Shown here piece after piece: positions 12,701-22,384 of a DNA stretch of 64,000 nucleotides. The notes below the pieces were generated by a model. The model was given only the letters and a program-made list of their open reading frames with translations, was not told where the DNA came from and did not search any database. Location of the stretch: NCBI RefSeq assembly GCF_032118995.1, contig NC_092657.1:4151891-4215890 (forward strand). Direction: 5' to 3'. Position numbers and translations under genes: made by a program. Positions within the stretch are counted from its first letter, which is position 1. Every line of letters starts with the position of its first letter. This DNA comes from Asterias amurensis. Taxonomy: Eukaryota > Echinodermata > Asteroidea > Forcipulatida > Asteriidae.

Positions 12701-15700
12701 GAAGAGGAGGAGGCAATATGGGGTGGGGGGGGGGAAAGATTTACCACAAGAAATGTGTTGTTCCAATCAAAAACAAATTTTACATAAATGTTACAATAGA
12801 ATTTGACAAAACCAGGTGCAGAACTAAAGCGCAGTTGCACAACCATGCAGGTAGGCCCCACACCCGGTGCTCAGGACCCTAACCCCCCCCCAACCCCGAT
12901 CCCTAAAACAAAAAGACCCCCTGCAGTAATGCTATTTTTTTCTCAACCCCACCCTTCACCACCTCATCCCCTCTCCCTTCTCAAATGAAAATATCTAGTC
13001 ATGGCACTTATGAACTGGGTTTGAGAGCCGACTCCTGTTGCTAGGTAACAAAAAAATAACAATACCATTGGGAGTCTGTCCCTGACCCCCTCTTCAGCGA
13101 GGATGGATTCTCAACGAGAATAAATCAGAGAACGCCTCCTTCCCCCTCCACATCCATAGAAAGAAAATTGCGGTATTACCGTCCGATCTCGTGGATTTTG
13201 AAATTAAGTCAGTCGTTCAACGGGTGAGACCTTTTTTGTATGTTTTAACGTTTATGGGTCAGCAGGATGCAAGTGACGCTAGGACACCTCCGGGTTCTTG
13301 GAAATCTCATACGCAATATAGCGTGTTTTCTGACGGATAAAATTTACTGCCGCTCTCTACCCTTCACTATACTGGACTCATTTAAAACCGCTCTCAAAAC
13401 ACACTTATTAAAAGGAAGTGGACACTATTGATAATTACTCAAAATAATTATTAGCATAAAACCTTACTTGGAAACGAGTAATGGGGAGAGGTTGATAGTA
13501 TAAAACATTGTGAGAAACGGCTCCCTCTGAAGTAACGTAATTTCGAGAAAAAAAGAAGAAGTAATTTTACACAAATTTGATTTTGAGACCTCGGATTTAG
13601 AATTTGAGGTCTCGAAATCAAGCATCTGAAAGCACACAACTTCGTGTGACAAGGGTGATTTTTCTTTCATTATTATCTCGCAACTCCCGACAACCAATCA
13701 AGCTCAAATTTTCACAGGTTTGTTATTTTATGAATATGTTGAGATACACCAAGTGAGAAGACTGGCCTTTGACAAATTCCAATAGTGTCCAGTGTCTTTA
13801 AATCCATTCCAGATTCGAGTATTTCAGTGAGAAATTACCTTTTTCTCAAAATTTACAGTATTTCAGAGGGAACAGTTTCTCACAATGTTTTTTTTATTAC
13901 TTTCAGCAGCTCTCCATTGCTCCTATTTAATACTCCCCCCTCCGCACAATCATGCCACATTTGATCGGTACGATCTAATCACATGAACGAACATCAAAAC
14001 AAAAAATGTTAATGCGAGCTGGCTATAGCGATGGTGTTTAAAGGTGTTGAACACTGTAACATTTGTATTACTCAAAATAATTGTTTTGCATACGTTTTGG
14101 TTACGAGCAATGGAGAGCTGTTGTTAGTATAAAACATTGTGATAAACAGCTCCCTCTGAAGTAACATAGTTTTAAAGAATGAGATGATTTCGCACTCAAA
14201 TATTTAAATACTTTTAAGGCCTAAAGCCTTTTATTAGGCATCTGAAATAATACATGTATAAGTCTAACAAGGGTGTACTTTCTTCAATTATTCTCTTGCA
14301 GGGCTGTATGCTTCCTTTTTGAAAAGGGCAAGGGCACCAAGGCATTTTCATCTTGGTAAAGGGCACCCTATGATGAAATTGCAAATTTATACTGGAGCAT
14401 TTCAAGGGCACCAAGGCAATGACCAGGGGGAAACACAGGCAAAGTATCGGGCCTCAACTTGGATATCCCAATTGAGTCAAAATGTTCACAGGCTTGTTAT
14501 TTTATGCATTATGTTGGGAATACCCCAAGTGAGAATACTGGTCTTTGACAATTACCAAAGGTGTCCAGTGATTTCTCCGTTAGCGCATAACGCTGAATTC
14601 TTTCTGGGCACTCTGTACCGTAGATAAATATTGTTTCTGTTTGTACACCTGGTTTGCAGGAAGAGCAAATACACTAAATGAACATTGGCAGATTCATCAA
14701 AAATGAATGTTGTCTTTTCGTCATTGTGTATTTTAGCACTTCACATACATAATACTGCATGGACAAAATTAAAGATGCTTGGTTGGATTTTAGGCTGATT
14801 TGTTCTGAACTGCTGAATATGATTATTTTTCTAAAGGCACATTAAAAAATACCTAAGGTTTTAGGAAACGTTCAATTGTTTTAATCATCATGCTGTGAAA
14901 ATTTGACTTCAAAAAGCTGGCCGCGTTTTTTTATATAGAAACATGTATCACCGAAAAATCCGGAGCAAATTTTTTAAGATTTATTATTTTATTTATTTAT
15001 TTGCATCCACATGAAAATACAAAGTATGGTTTGATTAAAATACACCATTCTAAAAACTATCTACATGTAGGCGCTTACATTTACAGGAATGCATTCTATT
15101 ATAAAAACATTACTAAAACCTAAATTGAGGCAAGCATTAGAGAAAAGGGAAGAGCCAATAAAACTACATAACAGAAAACATGATCGACAAAAAACACAAC
15201 AAACCACCAAAATGTAACAAATAAAGGGACTTCAATGTACTGCACAAGCTCAGTTTACACAGGAAGAATAATCCTTAATATGATCTAAGATTCAAATTTT
15301 TCGGGGCAAAAAACTTATTGTCTGTCTACATTAAACATGCTAACACCACACTACTTTGAGATGACATGCCTACAAATGCTTAAAGGCAGTGGACACTATT
15401 GGTAATTACTCAAAATATTTATTAGCATAAAACCTTTCTTGGTGATGAGTAATGAGGAGAGGTTGATGGTATAAAACATTGTGAGAACCGGCTCCCTCTG
15501 AAGTGCCATAGTTTTGGAGAAATAGATAATTTTCCATGAATTTGATTTTGAGACCTCAGATTTAGAACTGAGGTCTCGAAATCAACCGTCTAAACGCACA
15601 CAACTTCGTGTGGCAGGGGTGTTTTTTCTTTCATTATTATCTCGCAAGTTCGATGACCGATTGAGCTCAAATTTTCACAGGTTTGTTATTTTATGCACAT

Positions 15701-18700
15701 GTTAAGATACACCAAGTGAGAAGGTTGGTCTTTGACAATTACCAATAGTGTCCACAGTCTTTAAACATGCTAAAACCACACTACTTTGAGATGAAATGCC
15801 TACAAATGCTTTAATTGAAAGCTTTTAACCAAAAGTATACATGTATATTGTCAATAATTTTCACATGTAATCTCAAAATGGCGGGTTGATGACGTCAATG
15901 CATTTTAAGATCCATTGAGTCCAATTTTGGGTGTGGTCCAAGTTGTACAATACATTGAACAGTTGAAAACATGACATAATGGGTACCAGGCGAATCAACT
16001 ACTGTAATGTGTTATATGCACAGTCTAAAATTCACGATACAAAACCGACTCAACAGTTGTCTGGTTTTACACAATGCTTGTACAAAACCAAACAAATAAA
16101 TTGTATTGAACACCATCATAAAATGTTATTTTAGTTTCCAGCGAAGGTTTCAATAGGTGTGTGCCTTTAGACGATGTGACCTTTGACATCATGTTGTCAA
16201 AAGAGCCACAGAGACTGAGACTTCCTGCAGGTGCATTGTAACAATACACAGCTCAATGAAAAAAAAACACATGAAATCTGATATTATCTGGAGATTGCAA
16301 TCACGTGTGATTTTTATAAACTTTTGATTTTTAGTAACCACATAGCATGAACCCGGATGTATACAACTTACATACTATTACAAAGGATGGAATTCTCATT
16401 GAACAAAAAGACATAAACATTGAATATAAGAAAACCAGGATACACCAGGGGTGGGTGGAGTCGCTGCTCACAAACAAGTCTGAAACTGGTATCCAGATCT
16501 TAGGTGTTAGGCCAAGTAAAACAAATTTGATCGTCCAAGTAAAAAAAAAAAGGGAAGATCAGGGCCTTTTTTAAAGCCATTGGACCCTTTCGGTTCAGAA
16601 AAAAAAAAAAAAGTTCACAGATTTACAAATAACTTACAGGGTTTACAGAAGGCAATGGTGAAAGACTTCTCTTGAAATATTATTCCATGAAATGCTTTAC
16701 TTTTTGAGAAAACAGCAAAACAGTATAAATTCTCGTTAACGAGAATTACGGATTTATTTTAAACACATGTCATGACACGGCGAAACGCGCGGAAACGAGG
16801 GTGGGTTTTTCCGTTGTTTTCTCCCGACTCTGATGACCGATTGAGCCTAAATTTTCACAGGTTTGTTATTTGATATAGAAGTTGTGGTACACAAAGTGTG
16901 GGCCTTGGACAACACTGTTTACCGAAAGGGTCCAATGGCTTTAATGTATAATATACAATTTTAAAATTTAATGTGTTTGTAGTTGCTGGGCACCTCTGAA
17001 ACACAGTGTTTCACTGAGAGGTTTCCCAAGGGTTAATAATAAATAAATAAATAAATAAATTGCAACTGTGAAATATTAGTTTTATATTGAAACAAAAGGT
17101 TATTTCATAGTTTTGTTTTTTAATCTCTGCAAACTTAGTTTCAACATGTCACTGATCACTGATCAGGTGACTTTCTATTTTTGGGGATGGAACTAAATTT
17201 GCAATAATGTTAAAGGCAGTGGACACTATTGGTAATTGCCAAAGACTAGCCTTCACAGTTGGTGTATCTCAACATAAGCATAAAATAACAAATCTGTGAA
17301 AATTTGAGCTCAATCGGTCATCGAACTTGCGAGATAATAATGAAAGAAAAAACACCCTTGTCACACGAAGTTGTGTGCGTTTAGAAAGTTCTAAATCTGA
17401 GGTCTCGAAATCAAATTCGTGGAAAATTACGTCTTTCTCTAAAACTATGGCACTTCAGAGGGAGCCGTTTCTCACAATGTTTTATACCATCAACCTCTCC
17501 CCATTACTCATCACCAAGTAAGGTTTATATGCCAATAATTATTTTGAGTAATTACCAATAGTGTCCACTGCCTTTAAAAAAAAAATCAAAACAAAAGTTA
17601 TATGACAAAACAACTTTTGTTTGATGATCTTTTGATGCACTGCACAAAGTACTTCCTTGTTGTACAATGATCACGAGGTTTCTGTTTTCCTTGTTTGACA
17701 AACTAGTTCCATTACTAATTATCATGGATGGGGAAATCATGTGTCATAAAATAAACAATGATGCTGCATATATAACCGAATCATTGTAATTGCTTATTCT
17801 TTTGTACGTTGCTAAAAATATTTTCTTTTATACAAGATTTTCTTTTTTAAATTCAAAGTCTCACTTCCCAAAAACCTTAAAAGAAGAAGTTTCTAGGGGA
17901 TGACACAAGATTGTTTTTCTTGAATTAAGATTGCTTTCTTATTTAAAAAAAAAATAAAAATATTTAAGTAGCGCTTTGTTTGCACCTTCCAGGGCCTTTC
18001 TGATAGGCAAGATACTACTGTAACTTCTATATAAATTTTAAGAGTTGTAAAAAACAGCTGAATAAGTTTTCAGCTGTTTTTATAACTCTTAAAGAGTAAG
18101 ACCGTGGACACTATTGGTAATTGTCAAAGACTCTAAGCCTTGACAGTTTGTGTATCTCAAAAGTATGCATAAAATAACAAACCTGTGAAAATTTGAGCTC
18201 ATCAAACTTGCGAGATCGGTCATCAAACTTGCGAGATAATAATGAAAGAAGAAAACACCCTTGTCACACGAAGTTGTGTGTGTTTAGATGGTTGATTTCG
18301 AGACCTCAAGTTCTATTAATATGAGGTCTCGAAATCAAATTCGTGGAAAATTACTTCTTTCTCGAATACTATGGCACTTCAGAGGGAGCCCGTTTCTCAC
18401 AATGTTTTATATCAACTTCTTCCCATTACTCGTCACCAAGAATGGTTTGAATATAGGGCTAGATAGCTCAGTTGGTAGAGCGCCTGCACGAATAATCTGA
18501 AGGTCGTTGGGTCGAATCTCACTCTAGTCAATTCTTTGTTCAACCCCCAAAATCACTGTCAAAAGTTGTTAAAAACCCACCAGCTTTAAATCCTTATTTA
18601 AAAAAACCCATCAGGCTACATAATGTATGCCTGCGGGAAGTCCAGGCTCTGTGGCTCTTTTGTATAGTAAAGGCCTAACTTGTCATGTACATGTACATGT

Positions 18701-20867
18701 AATAGTCTACTGACCCTTACAAAATGCATTCGTTGAAAAAAAACAACAACAGACAAACGTCAAGGGCCGGATATACAATCCATCAAGAGGTGGAGAGCCT
18801 GGTAGCAATTACATCATAGTCTATTAATAAAGCGGTGTGGCGTAGTAGAATTATTCATTGTGTTGTAAAAAAAGAAATTGCAATGCCTGAATAATTTTTG
18901 TTGTAAACACCATGACAAGTTGTTTTTTGCAAAGTGTATTCGACAATAACTGATATAATTTTAAATTGAAAAAAAAAATAAAATAGATTTTCATAATGTA
19001 GGCCTACTTTAAAAACATCTTTCCTTGATCATATGTTTCTTGAAAAATAGAGGTTGAAATGAATGTAAAACAAATGATGTACACTGTACTGTCTACAATC
19101 CCTTTAACATGTTTTTTGAAAACTATAGGAGTACTGTATGTTGGAAAATAATTATGCAAAAGTTTGATTTTTTAAAGGTAAAAGTTCTTAGCCAAAAATT
19201 CTCTTTGAAAGCTCAAATTTCAGCCTGCTACATTGCTACGATTCCTCTTAAAAAGAGGAATATTTTAAAAGGGAGATAAAGCCAAAAATCCGTTAAAAAA
19301 ATCAAATAAATCTCTCAGAAAATGGCTGCTGGGTAGGAAATGTTTCACTGAGGGCCCACTTTCAAAAAAGTTATAAAATAATAGGCCTAGATAGAACAGA
19401 TTTTAACAGCTAAAGCCCCGTTCAAACTTCCAGCGAATGCGAATGCGATCTGCGAATTTGACATGAATTTGGCGTCACAACTCTGTTTTCGCTGCGATAT
19501 TAACAGGAGAGTTGCAGGAAGTATGACCCGGGCTTTCTTGTCGATACATGAACTGGAATGAGAGGGCAAAGCACTTTTTCTTTGGATCAGCAAGGACGAC
19601 TCTTTCATGAGTACAACTTGCAAATACAACTTGTACCGGAACCTTGTTCAAAGGAGCACTGAGAAAACGACCGGAGGGGTGAGTATGGATCTGTCTTTTG
19701 ATCTATAGCTCTGGAAAGTCTATCCTCCCAGCTTACTCCCCCATGAATAATCAATACAGATTTCAAGTTGATGTCCTGTCACCACTTTTTCATTCCTTAG
19801 GAATTAAATAAGTATCTGATTTACTCGAATGTGTGGGGTAAAATTAGTGAAAAAGTAGTTGAAAGATACAGAGATTTTTCCTTGAAAAAGTGTCTGTATC
19901 TTGCCACCACTTTTTCATTTATGTAATTTGGTATATTTATTTGAATGACAAAGAGTCCTTTTGGTTAAAACAAGTGCAAGAAATTTGTGGCAGGAAACTG
20001 ACTTGAAAATTACAAAACAAACTTTCTGATAACAATAACAAGTAAACTAGTTGCGATAACGTAACCCTCCTGCCGACGGCGTAGGAGAGTTACGTTATCG
20101 CAACTACAAGTAAACAAGCTGCAGTTTTTTAAAGAGATTGTCAAAATTGCTCACTTTTTACAATGCAAACATGGTAAATGACAGTTTAAAACAGGTTTTC
20201 AAAATGTAAAACAGGGTGTCAACACCCAAACACTTTTCTGGCTAACATACAATAAACACTGTCACATGACTGTAGTGTGTAGGGAGACGACAAGCAAAAT
20301 ACCTATTTTTGTAACTCGTGAACAAAAAACATCAAACAAATTTTTGTTTTACTCATTTCTCAAAGACTACAGCACCTCAGTGAGTAAAACTTCAAGGGAA
20401 GCTTTCTACTATCATAATCTTCAAACTGTGTAAGTTTAATTTAAATCTGTGGACATTGTGTTTTTTGTTAAGAAAAAGTACATAGCCCCTTTAAATATTT
20501 TCTTTTACATGTTTTAGGTTCTTCTTTCTTCCATTAAAATAATAAACAATTACCGACCCAATTACATGAGAAAATCGTACAGATGGTATAACAATGATAC
20601 ATAAATATATTGAGTGCTTTTAAAATACTGCCTGGTCAAAAATACGCACAAGGCAGTCGAACTAAAAAAATACAACCCATCGCCATTTATATGCGATCGA
20701 GTGGAATAAATCCACGGCCCATTTGGCTCTGTCTGAAAAGGAAATAAATGTCCAATACTCGTCCCTCGACTTACCGGTATGACAGCGAAAGCAGCAAGGC
20801 CACTTTCCTTCCCTTTCTGATTCTCCTTTTTCATTCCTCCATCGGGATTAATGGTTGGTTTAACCAT
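668..20867 (-). CDS. Gene C: single-pass membrane protein with a likely BRICHOS domain (partial, continues off left edge)
   Basis: I assemble three in-frame exons, all phase 0: 20867-20775, 5709-5542 and 796-668. Exon 1 gives 31 residues starting MVKPTINPDGG and ending AFAVIP. Exon 2 gives a basic stretch (PIRRKAN) then one membrane helix of about 21 residues (cytosolic N-terminus inferred). Exon 3 gives an acidic linker and the pattern NEDIEVD ... ERIEIP ... LTILHDFTV. This resembles the first strands of a BRICHOS domain, a luminal chaperone-like fold found after a transmembrane helix in ITM2, tenomodulin, pro-SP-C and arenicin precursors. The conserved cysteines of BRICHOS would lie in later exons beyond the window. 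Intron 1 is about 15 kb and full of repeats. The family call comes from motif memory; the exon joins rest on GT/AG sites and phase. Confidence 0.6.
942..1065. repeat. Old fragment of the 'repeat E' family
   Basis: Contains a CTATTGGTGGAGAGCG block near a TCATGAATAC block, matching the better copies at 27045-27600, 37838-38198 and 41260-41815. Confidence 0.5.
1424..2300. repeat. Degenerate AT-rich tandem repeats
   Basis: Two stretches (about 1424-1650 and 2030-2300) repeat the phrase TGCATATTCATG, a short spacer, GGAGGTGAATACAAGGTACA at roughly 50-70 base spacing. The unit is too decayed to count exactly. The 380 bases between them are plain AT-rich DNA in which I see no feature. Confidence 0.6.
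2405..2972. mobile_element. MITE with CGGATTGCA terminal inverted repeats
   Basis: Ends are CGGATTGCA and TGCAATCCG. The interior repeats sub-blocks about GACGGTCTTAG and TCTAAGACCG. Flanks CCTGGGG at both sides look like a target duplication. It seems inserted in SINE-like sequence (2973-3135 continues a SINE-related stretch). No transposase. Confidence 0.65.
3368..3466 (-). mobile_element. tRNA-derived SINE head, fragment
   Basis: On the minus strand it carries an A-box-like GGCCGAGCGGTTAGGA and a B-box-like GGGTTCGAGTCCC, followed by the CGTGACACATGTGTCC phrase typical of the SINEs of this window. Too diverged in the stems to be a working tRNA gene. Confidence 0.7.
3535..3700 (-). pseudogene. 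Decayed copy of gene C transmembrane-exon end, fused to a SINE piece
   Basis: Bases 3535-3597 read on the minus strand as a worn VLILGV-MAL-like stretch ending at the exon/donor boundary of gene C exon 2. A minus-strand SINE head follows at once (3600-3700). The same exon-to-SINE join occurs at 4832-5010, so the composite was itself duplicated. Confidence 0.55.
3771..4490 (+). mobile_element. tRNA-derived SINE split by a MITE-A insertion
   Basis: The A-box region (GATGGCCGAGTGGTTAAG) ends at 3790 and the B box (GGGTTCGAATCCC) is at about 4217. Between them sits a MITE-A at 3786-4173. The SINE body then runs to a GAGCGCTATATAAGAA end and an (ATT)n tail. The SINE is therefore older than the MITE-A. 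Confidence 0.8.
3786..4173. mobile_element. MITE-A copy
   Basis: Ends TTAAGGACAGTGGACAC and GTGTCCACTGCCTTTAA form inverted repeats; TTAA or close variants lie at both borders. The centre is a hairpin around GAGACCTTAAATTC / GAGGTCTC. About 390 bp, no ORF of note. Confidence 0.85.
4607..4742. repeat. Long inverted repeat
   Basis: Arms of about 60 bases (including GGAAATACGGAAAATATAGC and its imperfect complement) meet at a GGCCTTCGGCC turn. This would form a strong hairpin; likely a small MITE. Confidence 0.75.
4832..5010 (-). pseudogene. Second decayed copy of gene C exon 2 end, fused to SINE
   Basis: Bases 4832-4915 retain the intron side (TATTACAAAGTACTATACCC) and the exon end (VLGVRMALFTG-like) of gene C exon 2. 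They then pass into a minus-strand SINE head. Closer to the true exon than the 3535 copy because it keeps the donor flank. Confidence 0.6.
5047..5185. repeat. Palindromic MITE (AGTTAGGACTAGTCC family)
   Basis: Left arm TTTCACAAAGAGTTAGGACT and its complement at the right end. Related partial copies lie at 24827-24925, 30187-30357 and 59650-59770. Confidence 0.75.
5187..5515. repeat. MITE-D copy next to gene C exon 2
   Basis: Imperfect palindrome about 330 bp long. The arms hold ACACAATGTTAACAGATTTA and its counterpart near 5460, and a central TTTGTGACATTGTTTACTCG. It ends about 26 bases from the donor of gene C exon 2. Partial relatives lie at 20300-20490, 24925-25010 and 57265-57420. Confidence 0.65.
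5542..5709 (-). CDS. Gene C exon 2 (transmembrane exon)
   Basis: Acceptor CTGCAG then 56 codons and AGG|GTATGT donor, phase 0 at both ends. It starts LTYEEPFQ, has the basic PIRRKAN segment, then a hydrophobic helix (about CLCVSTVVVIVLILGVGMAL) and ends MGHHGDR. Two decayed partial copies of the exon end and donor lie at 3535-3597 and 4832-4915. Confidence 0.72.
5807..6236 (+). mobile_element. Full-length tRNA-derived SINE
   Basis: tRNA-like head with A box (GTGGCCCGAGCGGTTAAA) and B box (GGGTTTGAATCCC). The body follows (GCAAGACACTTAACC; CGGATGGGACGTAAAGCCGT), then a tail with GCGCCTTGAGTACCTTG, GCTATATAAGACTTTG and an (ATT)n end. This is the most complete SINE of the window and can serve as its reference. 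Confidence 0.8.
6543..6780. repeat. Palindromic repeat with ATATTGAATA arms
   Basis: Bounded by GGTTTATAGACCATATTGAA and its complement near 6760-6780, with a CACACACCCATGCACACGCG-like core. A second copy is at 25915-26120. Confidence 0.6.
6943..7115. repeat. Palindromic MITE (GTTCATACTTCCTGCGAA family)
   Basis: Arms GTTCATACTTCCTGCGAA and TTCGCAGGAAGTATGAAC (imperfect) flank a core shared with 19412-19540. Confidence 0.75.
7620..8070. repeat. CAGGCCTG-family repeats with a nested palindrome
   Basis: GGCACCAAGGC blocks at about 7830 and 8000 mark the CAGGCCTG family. A separate inverted repeat at 7676-7800 (arms GATTTCACAAAACTTTACGC and complement) lies inside it, so it inserted later. Confidence 0.6.
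8121..8490. mobile_element. MITE-C copy
   Basis: Ends AAAGCCATTGGACCCTTT and AAAGGGTCCAATGGCTTT are inverted repeats. A short palindrome (TTCTCGTTATCGAGAA) sits in the middle, followed by CATGACACGGCGAAACGCGC. Confidence 0.85.
8640..8960. repeat. Degenerate short tandem repeat (GGGCTG...AACAAAATG)
   Basis: About a dozen irregular units of roughly 17-30 bases built on ATGGGCTGCAGAACAA. Spacing and sequence vary, so this is an old or fast-evolving array. Confidence 0.6.
9276..9520. repeat. Segmental duplication, copy 1
   Basis: Starts GAGACGCTGA and includes TCACCATAGTGATTTGTATT within a palindromic MITE whose body recurs at 54880-55025. It matches 9739-9965 with moderate divergence. Confidence 0.7.
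9739..9965. repeat. Segmental duplication, copy 2
   Basis: Same order of blocks as 9276-9520 (GAGACGCTGA, GGAATGATCTTCC-like, CAAAGCAATAAA, TCACCATAGTGATTT). Its right end passes into a MITE-A. Confidence 0.7.
9962..10347. mobile_element. MITE-A copy
   Basis: TTAAAGACACTGGACACTAT at the left and its complement ending CTGCCTTTAA at the right; central GAGACCTCAAATTC hairpin. A separate MITE-A scrap follows at 10360-10420. Confidence 0.85.
10930..11400. repeat. Degenerate tandem repeat, unit about 165-170 bases
   Basis: Three worn units share ACTCATGTAAAATCATTCAC and a block like ATTTGCCCAAACAGATC (near 10970, 11150 and 11315). Confidence 0.6.
11590..12525. repeat. 74-bp minisatellite
   Basis: About a dozen head-to-tail units containing GGGATGGTACATCATTGG, AGAGTACATTCATTCCAATC and CTAGTTTTCAAGAAACA. 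The period is 74 bases in the best part (about 11810-12240); outer units are worn. The unit is not a multiple of three, so open frames through it are incidental. It lies in intron 1 of gene C. Confidence 0.9.
12526..13400. other. Unassigned intronic DNA
   Basis: I see no gene. The stretch holds a G-rich run (12719-12734), a C-rich tract (12880-12990) and otherwise ordinary sequence. Confidence 0.5.
13413..13801. mobile_element. MITE-A copy (reverse orientation)
   Basis: Starts near AAGTGGACACTATTGATAAT and ends AATAGTGTCCAGTGTCTTTA; same body as the other MITE-A copies but inverted. Confidence 0.8.
14036..14580. repeat. Mosaic of MITE-A and CAGGCCTG-family fragments
   Basis: 14036-14225 is half of a MITE-A relative. 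14290-14450 is CAGGCCTG-family sequence (GGGCACCAAGGCAATGACCA). 14456-14575 resumes MITE-A-like sequence up to GGTGTCCAGTG. This suggests an older MITE-A split by a later insertion. Confidence 0.65.
15380..15764. mobile_element. MITE-A copy between direct duplications
   Basis: TTAAAGGCAGTGGACAC start and TTAA end. It is flanked by two copies (15331-15383 and 15761-15814) of a roughly 53-base host segment that begins and ends in TTAA. Confidence 0.85.
16571..16944. mobile_element. MITE-C copy
   Basis: TTAAAGCCATTGGACCCTTT start, AAAGGGTCCAATGGCTTTAA end, with the TTCTCGTTAACGAGAA palindrome in the middle. Confidence 0.85.
17034..17060. repeat. (AAAT)n microsatellite
   Basis: Six tetranucleotide units directly after a GGGTTAATAAT stretch. 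Confidence 0.85.
17210..17576. mobile_element. MITE-A copy
   Basis: TTAA-bounded, ends GGCAGTGGACACTATTGG and complement; a short internal deletion removes part of the central hairpin. Confidence 0.85.
18037..18092. repeat. Short hairpin beside a MITE-A
   Basis: Arms TAAGAGTTGTAAAAAACAGC and GCTGTTTTTATAACTCTTA (imperfect) with a small loop, directly adjoining the MITE-A at 18089. Confidence 0.75.
18089..18446. mobile_element. MITE-A copy, right end lost
   Basis: Begins TTAAAGAGTAAGACCGTGGACAC and stops at GTCACCAAGAATGG without the terminal repeat; a tRNA-like SINE follows at once. Confidence 0.75.
18455..18535 (+). mobile_element. tRNA-like SINE head (second SINE family)
   Basis: GGCTAGATAGCTCAGTTGG and the B-box-like GTTGGGTCGAATCTC. 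A 7-bp acceptor-like pairing (GGCTAGA with TCTAGTC) and the D stem hold, but the anticodon stem does not pair. A tRNA-derived repeat is likelier than a working tRNA. Confidence 0.6.
19412..19540. repeat. Palindromic MITE (second copy of the 6943 family)
   Basis: AAAGCCCCGTTCAAACTTCC at the left and GGAAGTATGACCCGGGCTTT at the right. Confidence 0.7.
20045..20107. repeat. Hairpin, arms about 27 bases
   Basis: GTTGCGATAACGTAACCCTC pairs with GAGTTACGTTATCGCAAC around a GCCGACGGCG loop. Confidence 0.8.
20300..20490. repeat. MITE-D fragment
   Basis: Right half only: CTACAGCACCTCAG, GGGAAGCTTTCTACT and AATCTGTGGACATTGTG match 5187-5515. Confidence 0.6.
20775..20867 (-). CDS. Gene C exon 1 (start codon exon)
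   Basis: ATG at 20867-20865, 31 codons, then a CCG|GTAAGT donor, phase 0. The MV start and the AVIP end match the first exons of the four neighbouring paralogs, which fixes the start. No signal peptide: the sequence is Lys-rich (KKENQKGKES). A TATA box lies 210 bases upstream. Confidence 0.7.
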
Positions 20868-21076
20868 GGTTGTTTCTTCAGTTCTGCACTGGTTTACGGC
20901 GGGGTATTAAAAACAACAACACTGTCTAGTACGACACAGCAGCGGGTTAATCAGTACACAGGCTGCCGTGGAATTCGCTTAGTTGACGGGGAGAGTGTTG
21001 TGACGACGATCGGTGGGCACGAGAAGTTCCCGTGGTCTATTCCTGTTGCTTGCTGAATCTATTATGAAACTTCACA

Positions 21077-21084
21077 CTTTTATA
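21077..21084 (-). promoter_or_regulatory. TATA box of gene C
   Basis: TATAAAAG on the minus strand, 210 bases before the ATG. A start site near 21050 is inferred. Confidence 0.55.
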
Positions 21085-21334
21085 GTCAGAGATCGTCTCT
21101 GGGGCTTACCAAGGCTGGATATGTAACAATTGCTTTTGTTAACAGTTCCGCATTCATTTGCTACACCGACTGGTACGAGCACACCGAATGCGCGTCAATA
21201 ATTTTCCCGCACACATTACAATGCAGAATAAAAAAGTGCACCTTTGACGTTTCAACTGTCAAGGGGTTAGACTTGATATAGTCCCGTGATCATTCACTTC
21301 GCAGGATGAAACCATGTATGCCTCATTAGGAAAC

Positions 21335-21712
21335 TTAAAGGCACTGGACAATATTGGTAATTGTCAAAGACTAGCTTTCCTAGTTGGTGTATCTAAACAG
21401 ATGCATAAAATAACAAACATGTGAAACTTTTACCTCAATCGGTCATCGAACTTGCGAGTACTAATGAAAGAAAAAACACCCTTGTCACACGAAGTTGTGT
21501 GCGTTAAGATGTATGATTTCGAGACCTCAGATCCGCAATCCCACGGGGGGACCATTGAAAAAAATATATCAATACTTCGTCTAATGTTAAAGAGAAATCG
21601 AAACAAAATTACAAAGCCCAATCTGAAGGAAAAGCCATTGTTTTAAAGTATCTTGCTCAAACACACAAGTGTCAAAACTGGGACTCGAACCCACACTCAG
21701 CTGATCAGAGAC
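21335..21712. mobile_element. Truncated MITE-A followed by a SINE head
   Basis: TTAAAGGCACTGGACAATAT begins a MITE-A that stops at about 21530. A minus-strand SINE head with a B box (GGGACTCGAACCC) lies at 21655-21712. Confidence 0.7.
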
Positions 21713-22384
21713 ACCCACAATATTGTACGACTATAGACATGCCCCTTTAAGCCATTATTGGACGTGGATAATCTCCACTGGAAGGACTGTTACAAGTTTG
21801 TGCGCATTGAAATGTGAGCTAGAACATGTAGTTCATTTTTGTTTTGCCGCATCGATGATGAAATAAAGAAAGATTATGTTTCTAGCCTACGCAGTTCCAT
21901 GTACTCGAGAGCAATCAGGTCGCACATTATATTGATTCAGGGGTGAACATTATTTTCGAAACAAAACATGTTAATGTTATGTCAGTTTTGTTGTAGTGGC
22001 TGTTTCATGTCGACGAATTAGCTATAGGCATCAGCCGCCGTAGGCATATTGTGTTACATGATTTTCCAGAAGATGACGGCTGTTTTACGTCGAATTAGTT
22101 TGAATTAATCAGAAACTTTGGTTCCCGAGTCCATCAAGTCCAATCCCAATTCACAGAAATGATAAATCTTGAACATTGTGTGGTGTGTTGTAGCTCTATT
22201 CTTAGTAAATTGCTTTAAAAATGCTCCATATACTAATATTATTATTCTAAAAAATTTGATTCTCTTGAAAAATAAAACAAAAGCATGGTAAAACAACTTC
22301 TTAAAAAGAAAAAGTATTTTTAGAAAGTTGTGCAGCCCCGTTTTGTTTGGTGTTTATCATGAAAGAAAACTTTCAAAAAGTTAA

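Noticed and set aside
13451-13697. Recurrent frame with ISRPQILN or MVDFETSSSKSEVSKSN
   Set aside because: Translation of the MITE-A central hairpin; found at more than a dozen copies in varying frames.
18455-18535. Possible functional tRNA gene
   Set aside because: The anticodon stem does not pair and a related fragment occurs at 62845, so a tRNA-derived SINE is more likely.
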